Below, in pieces: positions 1 to 11,830 of a stretch of DNA of 29,236 nt. The notes beneath the pieces were generated by a model. The model saw nothing but the letters and a program-made list of their open reading frames with translations, was not told the origin of the DNA and searched no databases. Position numbers and translations under genes: made by a program. The stretch covers positions 90,372-119,607 of the forward strand of contig PS015102.1 in assembly GCA_048213135.1 (NCBI GenBank), in the 5' to 3' direction. Within the stretch, counting starts at the first letter, position 1, and each line of letters opens with the position of its first letter. Source of the stretch: Reclinomonas americana ATCC 50394 (lineage: Eukaryota; Jakobida; Jakobea; Jakobida).

Positions 1-686
<686 letters not shown>

Positions 687-1638
687 NNNNNNNNNNNNNN
701 NNNNNNNNNNNNNNNNNNNNNNNNNNNNNNNNNNNNNNNNNNNNNNNNNNNNNNNNNNNNNNNNNNNNNNNNNNNNNNNNNNNNNNNNNNNNNNNNNNNN
801 NNNNNNNNNNNNNNNNNNNNNNNNNNNNNNNNNNNNNNNNNNNNNNNNNNNNNNNNNNNNNNNNNNNNNNNNNNNNNNNNNNNNNNNNNNNNNNNNNNNN
901 NNNNNNNNNNNNNNNNNNNNNNNNNNNNNNNNNNNNNNNNNNNNNNNNNNNNNNNNNNNNNNNNNNNNNNNNNNNNNNNNNNNNNNNNNNNNNNNNNNNN
1001 NNNNNNNNNNNNNNNNNNNNNNNNNNNNNNNNNNNNNNNNNNNNNNNNNNNNNNNNNNNNNNNNNNNNNNNNNNNNNNNNNNNNNNNNNNNNNNNNNNNN
1101 NNNNNNNNNNNNNNNNNNNNNNNNNNNNNNNNNNNNNNNNNNNNNNNNNNNNNNNNNNNNNNNNNNNNNNNNNNNNNNNNNNNNNNNNNNNNNNNNNNNN
1201 NNNNNNNNNNNNNNNNNNNNNNNNNNNNNNNNNNNNNNNNNNNNNNNNNNNNNNNNNNNNNNNNNNNNNNNNNNNNNNNNNNNNNNNNNNNNNNNNNNNN
1301 NNNNNNNNNNNNNNNNNNNNNNNNNNNNNNNNNNNNNNNNNNNNNNNNNNNNNNNNNNNNNNNNNNNNNNNNNNNNNNNNNNNNNNNNNNNNNNNNNNNN
1401 NNNNNNNNNNNNNNNNNNNNNNNNNNNNNNNNNNNNNNNNNNNNNNNNNNNNNNNNNNNNNNNNNNNNNNNNNNNNNNNNNNNNNNNNNNNNNNNNNNNN
1501 NNNNNNNNNNNNNNNNNNNNNNNNNNNNNNNNNNNNNNNNNNNNNNNNNNNNNNNNNNNNNNNNNNNNNNNNNNNNNNNNNNNNNNNNNNNNNNNNNNNN
1601 NNNNNNNNNNNNNNNNNNNNNNNNNNNNNNNNNNNNNN
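687..1638. other. Assembly gap (952 N)
   Basis: Run of N following a (GT)n tract and ending directly in coding sequence. The start codon and N-terminal exons of the Tup1-like gene must lie in or before this gap. Confidence 0.99.
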
Positions 1639-3778
1639 TGGCCTCGGCCGCGGTCGGTGGAGGACTCGGTGGCGCCAATGGCGGTGCTGGCGCAGTGTTT
1701 GGGGGCGGCGCGCTGAATGCGGGTGGTGGGTTTGGTGGAGTGGGCGCGTTGAGAAAGGTACGTGCGAGCGACCACGACGGGAAAAGAGGTGGGTTGACTG
1801 ACATCATGCACTCCGCAGAGCGAACTGGTGGCTGGAGTGTCGAATGGTGCGCCATTTGCGGCGACTGCCGCCACGGGCGCCGCGACCACTGCCGGCCTGA
1901 TGGCGAGTGCCGTGCGCTTGCCGCCGTCGGTGCAGCAAGATGCCGAAATGGCGCCGCCACCCAAAGCCACCAATGGCATGGCATCACCCGAGGAAGAAGG
2001 TGCATTCACTTTGTTTTTCCCAGGGGAGGTGTCACAGCATCGTTGTGCTGACGCTGTGCGGACTGAAGCAGGTGTTGACGACGAGGTGCGCGACTGGGAC
2101 AAGTCAAGAGACCACCGCGAGGACGTGCAGGTGGATCTCACGGATGGTGAGTGCGTGCACATCCGCTGCATGCTCGCCACGCCGTCTCTCACCCTTTTCC
2201 CCCACGCAGCCAACGAAGCTGCTGGTGAATTGTGGCACGTGGTGTCGTCGACCGACACGGCTTCGACAAGAAGTGGAGCCACGCGGGACGGTGGCAGCTC
2301 GGCACGTTTCCGACTGACACAAAAGCTGGCACACGACTCGGTGGTATGCTGCGTGCGCTTCTCCAACTGCGGCACCATGATTGCCACGGGCTCGAATCGC
2401 GTCGCTCAAATCTACGACGTCGAGACGGGCGCGTTGGTTGGGTGCGTACGTTGGAAATAATAAGGAGTGGGGGGTTCACGTTGCTCTCGGTGATCACACA
2501 CACAGAGAGTTCAAGAGCGAAGATACTGGTCCTGGCGGCGCCGGTGGCGACGGTCGTACGGCGTCGTCATCTGCGTCGAGTTCAGTGCCGGGCTTGGAGG
2601 GTCAGCAATCGGGAGGTATCATCGTCGTCGTCTTGTCACTAACGGTGTGCATCGCCTCCTCATTCATGCGCCTCCGCAGATCTCTACGTGCGCTCCGTCT
2701 GCTTCTCACCCGACTCGCGATGCGTGCTGGCCGGCGCCGAAGACCGCACCGTCAAAGTCTGGGACATCAAGTCGCGGGAGATTCAACACACCTTCTCTGG
2801 TCACTCTATGGACATTTATTCACTCGACTTTGCGCCCGACGGATCGTTCGTCGTGAGCGGCAGCGGTGACGGCAAGTCCAAGATTTGGGACATGAGGACC
2901 GGCGAAGTTTCGTGCTCTCCATCGTTGCTCTTCTTCCAACGTGCACCACAGCTGACACTCCGAGTGAGAATAGTGTAAGCACACGCTTTCCAGTGACGAC
3001 AGCTCGGGCAAGCCCGACGGCATCACCAGTGTGGTGGTCAATGCTGACGGCACGAAAATTGCATCAGTTTCGTGTGACCACGCTGCGTGCCATGTGCACG
3101 CGAGACACGCGATGACTCACGGTCGTTCTCGCGGGCAGGGATCGTTCGACACGGTGGTTCGGCTGTGGGACACGGAGACTGGCACGCTGTTGCGACCGCT
3201 GGAGGGACACTCGGAGCCTGTGTGGTCACTGGCGTACGACCCGCGACAGCGTTGCGTCGTGCGCCTCTGACTGCGTGCGATTGTCATATGGGACGCTCTT
3301 CTCACCGTTGGCGCATTACACGCAGAGAATGTGCTGGCCAGCGGTTCGCTCGACAAGACCATTCGTTTGTGGGATGTGCGCAGTGGCGAGGTCGTGGCCA
3401 CACTCGCCCGCCACCGCAAGTACGTCTTGTCGGTGGCCTACTCGAATGGTGCGTTGTTTGCGTCGCTATATTTAAAAGGTGTGGCATGGCACTCAATTTC
3501 CTCCAGATGGTCGGTGGCTGGTGAGCGGATCCAAGGATCGCAATGTGCTCTTCTGGGATCCGCGGCACTCGGCTGTCGAGTTTATGCTGCAGGGTCACAA
3601 GAATTCAGGTATCCAAGCCAAGAGCCTGAGCTCTCTCTTTTTCAATTGTGCTGACTCGCTGGTGTCATGTGTTGCAGTCATCAGCGTGGGCACGAGTCCG
3701 TCTAATCGTCACTTCGCCACCGGTTCAGGCGACAATAGGGCACGCATATGGACGTACGAGCAACGGCTGGATGCATGA
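1639..3778 (+). CDS. TUP1: Tup1-like WD40 transcriptional corepressor (5' partial)
   Basis: Multi-exon gene, 5' end missing. Exons read as about 1639-1757, 1819-1999, 2072-2146, 2210-2441, 2506-2615, 2680-2911, 2994-3066, 3139-3250, 3326-3448, 3507-3608 and 3678-3778 (stop TGA). The N-terminal part seen is Gly/Ala-rich. Seven WD40 blades follow: HDSVVCCVRFS, a Ser/Gly-rich insert, DLYVRSVCFSPD, GHSMDIYSLDFAPDG, DGITSVVVNADG, GHSEPVWSLAYDP, KYVLSVAYSNDGRWLVSGSKD and GHKNSVISVGTSP, ending in ARIWTYE. These are hallmarks of the fungal Tup1 propeller, which with Ssn6/Cyc8 represses transcription in the nucleus. The tetramerisation domain would be in the gap. Joins after 1999 and near 2907-2912 are least certain: the introns at 2000-2071 and 2147-2209 are in-frame, so retention would not be obvious. 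Identity is based on motif recall, not a search. Confidence 0.9.
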
Positions 3779-4151
3779 GCTTGTATGGTGGTGGTGGTGG
3801 TGGGGGTAGTGTTGTGGATTGGGTGCGTGTACAGCGGGACCGCGGCCAGTAGTCAATCAGACAATGAATATTCTGCGACTCAATTGCTCCGTACTCCGGT
3901 GCGTGCAGAAAGGGACTGCGGCCAGTAGTCAAATCAGACATTGAGTGTTCTGCGACTACCAACCACTCCGTAACCGCCGCCAGCAGTGCAGTGAATATTC
4001 TGCGACTTGATTATTCCAAGATCTGCGTTCCACTCCGTACTCCGATTCACCACGATACATTTTTCTTACGCAGTCTCGACCTCCGCTATACAAGACTCCC
4101 ACGAAAAGAAGAAACAACAAAACAACCCAAAAAAAGAGGAGAGATAAATCA
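3779..4151. repeat. Convergent intergenic spacer with 76-bp direct repeat
   Basis: Lies between the stop codons of two convergent genes. A unit containing GCGGCCAGTAGTCAA, then ATTCTGCGACT, then CTCCGTA occurs at about 3836-3898 and 3912-3976, a period of 76 bp. A diverged third copy begins near 3972, and a CTCCGTACTCCG remnant lies at about 4032-4043. A GGT run is at about 3786-3802. No ORF of interest. Both 3' ends must be formed here; I cannot identify poly(A) signals with confidence. Confidence 0.75.
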
Positions 4152-5809
4152 TCAGTTACCACGCAGATCCTTCTCAATCGGATCACCCAACATGGTGAGT
4201 TTGGTGAGCAGCTTCTCCACGCGCGACAGCACCGTGGGGTACGTCTTGATGTATAGTTCCTGCGACAACGGACACAACAGTTCAGCAATTGAGGGAGAAG
4301 GGAGGATGGAGGGAAGAGGGCAAGAGGATGGGGGAAGAGAAGGGGGAAGAGAAGGGGGAAGAGAAGGGGGAAGGGAAAGGGGGGAAAGAAGGCGGACGAG
4401 AAAGGGGAAGAGAAGGGGGGAGAGAAGGTGGGAAGAAGGGGGAAGAGATGTGAGAGAGGGCTTGAAAAGGGGAAGAGAAGGGAGAAGAGAAGGGGGAAGG
4501 AGAAGGGGGGAGAGAAGGGGAAGAAGGGAGATGAAGGGAGAGAGGGGAAGATGGAAGGGGGAGACGAAGGGGGAAGAGAAGGGGGGTGCGAGCCGGCAGA
4601 AAATATAAACCCCTTCACAAAAACAATGCCGCCTCACCTGTCCGTATCCCTTGTAGGCCAACAGACCGAGTGCCTCCACCAGCTCGCCAAACGTCATGCC
4701 GTGGTCGAATGAGGAGCGCGCCGAAACTCGATAGATCTCCCGCAACTCCGTCTTTTGCAGCAGATTCATCATATCGTAGTACTTGAGCAGCTCGCCAAAC
4801 GCCTTGAATGTCAGTCGCAAGCCCGCGTGCTCCCTCCGCTCCTTGTAGCGATTGGAGAAGTAGTCAAAGATCTTCTTGAGGATCTTGCGGTGGCGCTTGA
4901 ACGCCTGTCGCACATCGTCCTCCTCCAGTTCAGGGCACTCGTCGGTGGAGAATGCCTGGCTGCGCGCATTGGGGAACACGTCGCTGAGCAGGAAGAGCTC
5001 GAGTCGTTGCGCGAGGGTGAGATCCACTCGACTGCCGTACAGGCCCTCGGCCAGCAGCACCAGCGCCGTCTGGAACTCGCCACGGCCGAATTCTTGTTGC
5101 AGGCCGGTTCCCGTCGAGGAGGCGGTGGAGGATGAGGAGGAGCCGCCGCCGCCGCTGCCACCAGATACTGCGGCCTGTCGAGGGCGGAAGGGGGAACGGG
5201 GAAGGGTGAAAAGGGGGAAGAAAGGAGAAGGGGAGGAGAAATGGGAGAGGGGAAAGGGAACTTGACGCCTCACTTGCTTGCAAAAAGTCAGCACAGGAAG
5301 AGGACGTCTTGCGAGAAGAAATGAGAAGTCAAGAATGCTCCATTCCAATAACACACAACGACTGAATTGCGCACTCACGCTTTACGACGCCCACGTAGAA
5401 GGGAGAAGAATGTGCATGACGTGTGAGAGAGAGAGAGAGTGATCTGCCTTCCTCCCATGCTCGCAGAGCGAAGCATCGGAAAGAATGCAAATGATGCACT
5501 TGTTCTCTTCCCCGCAGAGAGAGAGAGAGAGAGAGAGAGCGATTCTGTCTTTCGCCAATAATTGCAGAGAGAAGAGCCGGAAAGAAGGTGCATGGTGCTT
5601 GTTCTCTTCCCCACAGAGAGAGAGAGAGCGATCTGTTGTTCGCCGGCAAGTGCACAGAGAAGCATCAGAAAGAATGCAAATGGTGCACTTGTTCTCTTCC
5701 CCACAGAGAGAGAGAGAGAGAGAGAGAGCGCGCGATTCTGCCTTCCGCCAATGATTGCAGAGAGAAGCATCGGAAAGAATGTAAATGGTGCACTTTTTCT
5801 CTTCCCTGC

Positions 5810-5841
<32 letters not shown>

Positions 5842-7029
5842 GGAGCGCGCGATCTGTCGTTCGCCGGCGATTGCAGAGAGAAGTATCGGAAAGAATGTGA
5901 ATGGTGCACCCATTTCCCTCCCCAGAGAGAGAGAGAGAGAGAGAGAGCAATTCTGTCTTCCGACTCACCTGCTCCGACAACTGGAACACGCGATAAAAGA
6001 TGAGATCGGGATTGTTCTTGCCCGTCTCCGTCAGCCGCTTGTACACCAGCACGTCGCGCACAAACTTGTTGAACTCGAAGAGGCCCATTGTTGGTCGTGT
6101 CTTGCCGAAATCCGACGAGTAAACATAGTAAAGGTAAACAGATTCCAGAGGGGCTGCGCGAGGGGGGAGAGAGAGGAAGAGAGAGTGAGAAAGAGAATGC
6201 ACGGGATCCAACAGGTCTTTCACACCGATGTAGCGCACATGAGTTCTCTTGCCTCAGAATCACCTTCTCTTTAGTCTCTTTCGCTTCCTCTCTCTCTCTC
6301 TCTCTGTGCGTGTATACTCACATCGCTGAGCTCCCCTTGCAGCCTTCTCTCACTCGATTGCTTTCTCTCTTGCACTCAATCAGAGACTTCATTGTTACGC
6401 TTGANNNNNNNNNNNNNNNNNNNNAATTCGTGGCCTGTGCGATAAGCGGGTGAGAAGGAGAAGGAGGTGGGAAGGAGGTGGGAAGGGAGAAGAGGAATGC
6501 TAAGGATTGGGCTGAGGTGTGCGTGAGAGAGAGAGAGAGAGAGAGTGAGTGAGTGCAGGAAGCAGGGAGAGAGAAGACAGAGGGAGAGAGGCGGAAGAGG
6601 GGGAGAGGGAGAGGAGGAGAGAGACACAGAGAAGGCAGACAAAGCGATGTACAAGGCGGGCCTATCCTTGTGAGTGCGTGTAAGTTTGAGAAGGCGAGAA
6701 GGCGGGCCCTTGACCACATGCTCTCTCAATCTCTCTTTCTCTCTCACTCACTCACTCAAGAGAATGAGAGGCACACAAACAGACAGCAGAGTGAGTCCGT
6801 TCTCACAGAGGGAGCGTGCCGCGCGTGTCCAAAATCACACACACAACTCACCACTCTCTCACTCCCTCCTTCTCTCTCTCACACACACACTCTCTCTCTC
6901 ACTTACACACACACCTTGCGCCAGAATCGCATCCTTCAACTGCCCAAACGATCGCGTCAACGAGTCGCTCAACCCAAGCAACTGCTCCTCCACATCAGAC
7001 ACACGCCCTGCCAAACTTTCATCACTCAT
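4152..7029 (-). CDS. Conserved protein resembling EF-hand-like proteins of flagellated eukaryotes (family uncertain)
   Basis: Start at 7029; the first exon 6915-7029 begins MSDESLAGRVSDVEEQLLGL, likely helical. Well-supported exons are 5969-6153, 4638-5174 and 4152-4259 (stop TGA). Middle exons near 6425-6434, about 6322-6404 (broken by a 20-N gap) and about 6226-6247 (RTHVRYI) are tentative. The 5969-6153 exon has LESVYLYY and FEFNKFVRD. The 4638-5174 exon has a Gly/Ser linker, then KILKKIFDYFSNRY, LTFKAFGELLKYYD and MTFGELVEALGLLAYKGYG; the last exon ends in a basic-acidic tail. The repeated F-x-x-F/L helix pairs look like degenerate EF-hand-type modules known from ciliate and chytrid proteins. 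I see no intact calcium loop and give no function. In the 794-bp intron 5175-5968 two phase-compatible small exons (near 5382-5450 and 5274-5330) are possible but not supported. Head-to-head with centrin. Confidence 0.7.
4260..4637 (-). repeat. Intron with purine minisatellite (pyrimidine on sense strand)
   Basis: Intron of the unnamed conserved gene, donor GTGAGG after 4638 and CAG acceptor before 4259. Most of it is a 12-bp-type repeat, GGGGGAAGAGAA on the plus strand, almost pure at about 4326-4380 and more degenerate up to about 4590. Long purine-only ORFs here are artefacts. Confidence 0.85.
5175..5968 (-). repeat. Intron minisatellite, five ~100-bp units with GA cores
   Basis: Large intron of the same gene. 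A unit with GAAGCATCGGAAAGAATG, then TGGTGCACTTGTTCTCTTCC, then (GA)n occurs at about 5470, 5571, 5659, 5764 and 5880. Spacing is 88-116 bp, the difference coming mainly from the number of GA dinucleotides. The sense strand of the host gene is the CT strand. Confidence 0.85.
6405..6424. other. Assembly gap (20 N)
   Basis: Short N run inside the 5' half of the unnamed conserved gene. A CAG acceptor immediately to its right (before 6434) suggests that it falls within or next to a small exon. Confidence 0.98.
6435..6914 (-). repeat. Low-complexity probable first intron (GA/CT rich)
   Basis: Between the first exon (donor GTGTGT after 6915) and the acceptor at 6435-6437. GA-rich on the plus strand at about 6455-6620, then mixed CT/CA tracts at about 6720-6912. 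A short additional exon near 6640-6690 cannot be excluded, but I found no convincing one. Confidence 0.55.
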
Positions 7030-8370
7030 TCTTCACACACGCACTCTCTCTCTCTATCACACACACACTCTCACACGTGTAAGTCAGACACAGAGAAGAG
7101 CGCAGCTCTCAACAATCGTAATTGTGACAATTACGCAGGACAGAGCCTTTGTGTACATTCTATTGTATGCGTGAGACGGGAATGCATCGCCGTTGCTTCA
7201 CTGTGCGACAATCGCATGTGCGTTTTCTCTGGCAAAAAAACAAGTGGTCGCGAAGGCGAATTGTTCTTGCGAGCGCGCTTGCTGCAGCGCGCGCGCGTAC
7301 TTGAGCAACCGAGACCGCAGTTAGTGCACTGTGGTAGAGTCGGGGGGTCTCTGCATCGGTAGCACTTGCGGGCTTGGACGAGACGAGCAAGTCTGCAGCA
7401 GTTTCGATATCGATGTCGCGCCTGCCGAACCAGCAGTATGGCGCAGAGAGACAGAGAGGAAAATACCGCGACTGTTTGTTCCACACCCACACTCGTAGTC
7501 CTCGAATTCCTTGAATCCGCTGGCGCAGATCAGCTTTATCCAACCGCCTCGTAGCCGGCTTGGACGAGACAAGCCGGTCTGATATCGACGTCGCGAGTGC
7601 AAATCGCAAGAAAATTCGATCGCACCGTATGCACAGCCATTGACACGCGAAAGAATAGAACGCATCACAACTATTCGATCCACAGCCGCAGCCGTCGCGG
7701 GCTTGAACGAAACAGGCCGGTCTGATATCGACGTCGCAAATGCAAAACGAAAAAAATTTGATCGCGCTGCACGCATAGCCAGCAACGCACCAAAGAGTAG
7801 AAAGCATCACAATTATTCCTTCCACACCCGCACTCGTAGCCGGCTTGGACGAGACAAGCCGGTTCGATTTCGAAGTCGCGGACGCAAAATACAAGAAAAT
7901 TCGATCGCACCGTATGCACAGCCATTGACACGCCAAAGAGTAGAACGCATCACAACTATTCGATCCACAGCCGCAGCCGTCGCGGGCTTGAACGAACCAG
8001 GCTGGTCTGATATCGACGTCGCGAACGTAAAAGAACACAAAAAATCGATCGCAACGCCAAACAAGCGGCAACGCGCCGCGGAGACGACCACAACCAACGC
8101 GATCATTTTGCCTGCAGCCGTCACAGTCGCGGGCTTGGACGGGCTCGCGATCGAGTATCAACGTCACAATCGCAAAGAATAACACCAAGAAAGTCAATTG
8201 CGACATTCACCACACCAACACGATAGTACAAAGACACAAAACCACCACAACTACGACCACCACGCGCACTCCCTTCCTCCGCTATCCTCCCATGGACAAA
8301 TCACCGCGCAACGGACGCGCACAGGACACCGCGACGTTCACCAACACTCACACACTCTCTTGCAAGCCAA
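7030..8370. promoter_or_regulatory. Divergent intergenic region between the unnamed gene and centrin
   Basis: 1.34 kb between the start codon at 7029 (-) and the centrin start at 8371 (+), so both promoters must lie here. It holds a CT/CA-rich stretch at about 7035-7080, a CG-alternating stretch at about 7270-7300, and the ~143-bp tandem array described separately. No RNA gene or credible ORF was seen. A 348-codon open frame on the minus strand is built from the repeats. Confidence 0.6.
7371..8150. repeat. Tandem array, ~143-bp unit in alternating A/B form
   Basis: Units begin with GGCTTGRACG at 7371, 7557, 7700, 7842, 7985 and 8132, giving periods of 186, 143, 142, 143 and 147 bp. Units at 7557 and 7842 begin GTAGCCGGCTTGGACGAGAC (type A). 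Units at 7700 and 7985 are preceded by GCAGCCGTCGCG and begin GGCTTGAACGAA (type B). The core of the array is therefore a ~285-bp dimer repeated twice. Four units contain GATATCGA(C/T)GTCGC (about 7406, 7581, 7723, 8009). The outer units are more diverged, as usual at array edges. Confidence 0.85.
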
Positions 8371-9409
8371 ATGTCATTGCTTTCGCGACGAGCAGTCGAA
8401 TTTGGCGCCGCGCCACGTGGCGGCAGCGGTGTGGGCGGGGGAAGCAGCAGCTCGGCGGGGGGCGGTGCAAGTGCGACATCAACCGCAGGTTCTGCGCGCT
8501 CTCGTCGTCGCCCAAAGGTAAACACACACACATAGAGAGAGGAAGAGAGAGTGTGTTTGTGTGTGTGTGAAGCGCGTTTTTGTGCAAGTTTTTGTGTGTG
8601 TGACATGGTTTCGCGCCATCGATGTCACTCACACTCTCTCACTCTCTTTCTTGTGCAGTTTGAGTTGACGGAGGAGCAGAAGCAGGAGATTCGTGAAGTT
8701 GCGTTTTTGTGTGCGTTGTGTGCGTTGTGTGTCTCTCTGTCTTTTGCTCACTCTTTTGTGTGTGATTAGGCGTTTGACTTGTTTGACACGGATAAGAGTG
8801 GACGCATCGATGCGCATGAGATGAAGGTTTGTGTGTGATTGTGTCACATTGTGTTGTGGCGATGAGTGTGATTGCATTTGTTGGGGTTTCTGATCGATCT
8901 CTGTTCTTCTCTCTCGCACTCTTTCGCGTGTCACTGTGTGGATGTTGTGTGTGCAAGTCGCCTTCAGCTGCTATTGAACAGCGTTTGTCATGTTTGCCTT
9001 CAACTTTCTTTCTCTTATCTCTTTTCTTCTTCTCTTCGCTCTCTTCCCTCTTCCTCGCTCTCTCTCTCTCTCTCTTTCTTTCTCTTTCACACGCACACAC
9101 ACACACACACACACCCTTTCGTTACTGGTGCTCGTTGTGCGTATCTGCTGCGTGCATGTCACCTTCATTTGCTGTTGAAGAGCGTTTGTCATGTTTGCCT
9201 TTTGACTCTCTCTTTCTCGCACTCTCTCGCTCTCTCTCTCTCTCTTTCTCTCTCTGTCACACGCACGCACACTCTTTCGCCACCGTTACCTGTTGTGCAA
9301 ATCCGCTGCGTGCATGTCGCCTTCATTGTTGAACAGTGTTTGTCATGTTCGCCTTCAACTCTTTTTCTCTTGCTCTCTTTCTCTTCTCGTTTCATCTTCT
9401 TCTTCTTCT

Positions 9410-9447
<38 letters not shown>

Positions 9448-10595
9448 GTCACACACACATGATCGTCACTGATGCTCGTTATGTGTATCTGCTGCGTTGA
9501 ACAGCGTTTGTCATGTTTGCCTTTGACTCTCTCCCTTTCTCTTTCTCTTCTCTTTCCTTCTCTCTCGTTTCTTCCTCTCTCTCGCTCTCTCTCTCGCTCT
9601 CACTGACTCACACACGCTTTCGCCACCGTTACTTGTTGTGCAAAGCCGCCTCGTGCATGTCTTCCTCAACTGTCGTTGAACAGCGTTCGTCATGCTCACC
9701 GTGGACTCTCTACTCTTCTCTTTCCTTCTCCTCTCTCTCGCGCACTTCTGCTTGTCGCTGCTCATCGTAGTGTGAATCTGCTGCGCATGTCGCCTTCAGC
9801 GGCTTCGAAACAGCTTTTATCGTACAGTTGCCGTCATCTCTCTGTCGTTTCGTCTCACTCTCATCTCTTCTTCTTCTTCTTCTTCTCCTCTCCTCTCTCT
9901 TTCTCCACGTGCTTGTTGTGTATATGTGTTAGGCCCATGTTGCTTTCAGCAGCGTTTGTCATACTGATGCCATCTTCTCTCCCCTTCTTCCTCTCCCTCT
10001 GTCGTCCCTTTTCGCCGTTCTCTTTCCACTTGCGTCCACACTGCGTTCCCCCTTTGTGACTTTTCTCCATTCTTCCCAATCAGGTCGCCATGCGCGCTCT
10101 CGGCTTCGACGTCAGAAAGCAAGACGTGCTGAAGATCCTCGAAGACTGCGATCGCGAGGGCACCGGCACTGTGGAGTTCCAGGACTTTTTGGAGGTGCCT
10201 CCCCCCTCTCTCCCTTCTTCTCCTCCTCCTCCTCCCCCCTCTCGCTCTCCTCACGGCAATGGTGGGTACACAGATCATGACGGCCAAGATTGCAGAGCGT
10301 GACCCCGAGGAGGAGATTCGCAAGGCATTCCGCCTGTTCGACGACGACGGCACGGGCAAGATCTCGCTCAAGAACCTGCGACGAGTGGCGCGCGAGCTCG
10401 GGGAGAACATGGACGACGACGAGTTGAGGGCCATGATTGAGGAGTTTGACAGGGATCAGGATGGAGAGAGTTGCGAACGTGCTCACTGTCGTGCACATTG
10501 TGTGCCGACGCAATACTTACTGACTTGCTTCACCGTTGGCAGTCGACGAGGGTGAGTTTTTGGCCATCATGAAGGACACGGACGACTTTGACTAG
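8371..10595 (+). CDS. CDC31: Centrin (EF-hand calcium-binding protein of basal bodies/spindle poles)
   Basis: Six exons: 8371-8517, 8659-8697, 8770-8826, 10084-10194, 10274-10469 and 10543-10595 (stop TAG), for 200 aa. The joins restore the centrin core [13 protein letters not shown] / [19 protein letters not shown] / VAMRALGF / [17 protein letters not shown]-hand 1 ([12 protein letters not shown]) and EF-hand 4 (DRDQDGEIDEGE) have canonical loops. EF-hand 2 ([12 protein letters not shown]) and EF-hand 3 ([12 protein letters not shown]) lack the position-12 Glu. EF3 degeneracy is common in centrins; EF2 looks weaker than usual. The N-terminus is a long Gly/Ser/Ala-rich tail ending RSRRRPK. 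ATG 8371 is chosen because it reads in phase into this tail; ATG 8292 is in another frame. Centrin acts at centrioles and at spindle pole body duplication, and in mRNA export and nucleotide excision repair in yeast. Two introns start GTTGCG. Confidence 0.93.
8827..10083 (+). repeat. Centrin intron 3 with degenerate ~160-bp minisatellite
   Basis: 1257-bp intron in an otherwise short-intron gene. GCGTTTGTCATGTTTGCCTT or a close variant appears at about 8981, 9182, 9336, 9504, 9683 and 9952, with a weaker copy near 9808. Each is followed by a CT-rich block and usually preceded by TGCTGCGTGCATGTC. The sense strand is the pyrimidine strand. Confidence 0.85.
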
Positions 10596-11830
10596 AATTT
10601 GAGGGTGAGCGTCCCGGCGAGACGCACGAGGAGTTGGGAGGGAGGCTCGTCGTCCCTCTTTCCTCTCTCTCGCGTCCTTTTTCCTCATTTCCTTTGTTGA
10701 TGTAGTGGATTATGTGAACGTTTTTTCCCTCTCCCTTCCTCTCTCTCTCTCTTCTCGCACCACTGTGTTGCGTCATTGTCGCCACCGTGGGTATTTTCTC
10801 TTCCCTTTTGATCGAAAACAAGAACACAAGACAAAAAATGCAGGTCACAGTCACCGACCGTTCTGTTGTACTCTGTCGGAGGGGAGGGATGTCATTGTCC
10901 GGAGGGCGATCGCACCTTTCATCGCTTTCTTCTCAATCGTGGAGACAGAACGCTCCTCACAATCATTGTCTCTCTCTTTCTTCCTCTCAACCCTCTGTTC
11001 TCGTCCAGCCCCTCCGCCCTGTCTCTCTCGCTGCTGCATGCCCCGCATTCGTCCGCTGTCTTCTCCATCGTTACAGATCGCTCCAGCTGACAACTTGTCT
11101 CTCTCTTTCTTACTTTCAACCCTCCCTTCTCCTCCCCCCTGTCTCCCGCAGCTGCATTCTCCGCAATCGATCGCTGTCTCCTCAATCGTCGAGACAGAGC
11201 GCTCCTCACAATCTTTGTCTCTCTTTCTTTCAACCCCAAGCAGCCTCCAGAATCCTGCCTGGAGTTGCCTGCAGCCCTTCCCATCCAAGCACACAGGTAC
11301 CTCGTGCATTTGGATTTTCGGGCTGCTCTGACACGGCTCTGATCTTCTCCTTCTCCCTGTTTCCCGCGGCTGCATGCCGCGCAATCGATCGCTCTCTCCT
11401 GACAACTTGTCTCTCTCTTTCCTCCTCTCAATCCCCCTTCTCGTCCAACCCCTGCTCTCTGTCTTCTCCGGCTGCATTCTCCGCAATCGTTCGCTGTCTT
11501 CTCCATCGTTACAGATCGCTCCAGCTGACAATTTGTCTCTCTTTCTTACTTTCAACCCTCCCTTCTCCTTTTCCCTGTCTCCCGCAGCTGCATTCTCCGC
11601 AACCAATCGCTGTCTCCTGACAACTTGTCTCTCTCTCTTTCTTCCTCTCAACCCTCCCTTCTCCTTTTACCTGTTTCCCGCAGCTGCATGCCCCACAATC
11701 GCTCGCTCCCGTTCGCAGTTCTTCTCTTCTCACTTTCTTCCTATCAACCCTCCACCTCCCCTCCCTTTTCCCCTTTTCCTTCCCCTCCCTGCCCTTCTCC
11801 TCCGCCCCTTCCCCTTCTCCTCCATCCTCC
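10596..11830. repeat. Convergent spacer with CT-rich ~90-190 bp minisatellite
   Basis: Between the centrin stop (10595) and the stop of the minus-strand gene at 11831. The motif ACAAYTTGTCTCTC followed by TTTCTTCCTCTCAACCC and a CCCGCAGCTGCATTCTCCGC block recurs at about 10966, 11095, 11215, 11407, 11533 and 11625. The part near 11240-11340 is unique. CT-rich open frames across it are artefacts. No gene seen. Confidence 0.8.

Noticed and set aside
5274-5450. Two small extra exons inside the 794-bp intron of the unnamed conserved gene
   Set aside because: Phase-compatible splice sites exist, but the peptides come largely from CT repeats and do not resemble anything conserved. A direct join 5969 to 5174 is simpler.
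5400-5960. CRISPR-like regular repeats
   Set aside because: Units are GA-cored minisatellite copies inside a eukaryotic intron, with no unique spacers.
7160-8206. 348-codon open frame on the minus strand with Cys-rich repeats
   Set aside because: It is made of the ~143-bp tandem repeat, whose period is not a multiple of three, so successive units are read in different frames. It has no known motif and lies in the divergent promoter region.
10609-10625. Short hairpin GCGTC...GACGC just after the centrin stop codon
   Set aside because: Only five base pairs; expected by chance and not a recognised eukaryotic terminator.
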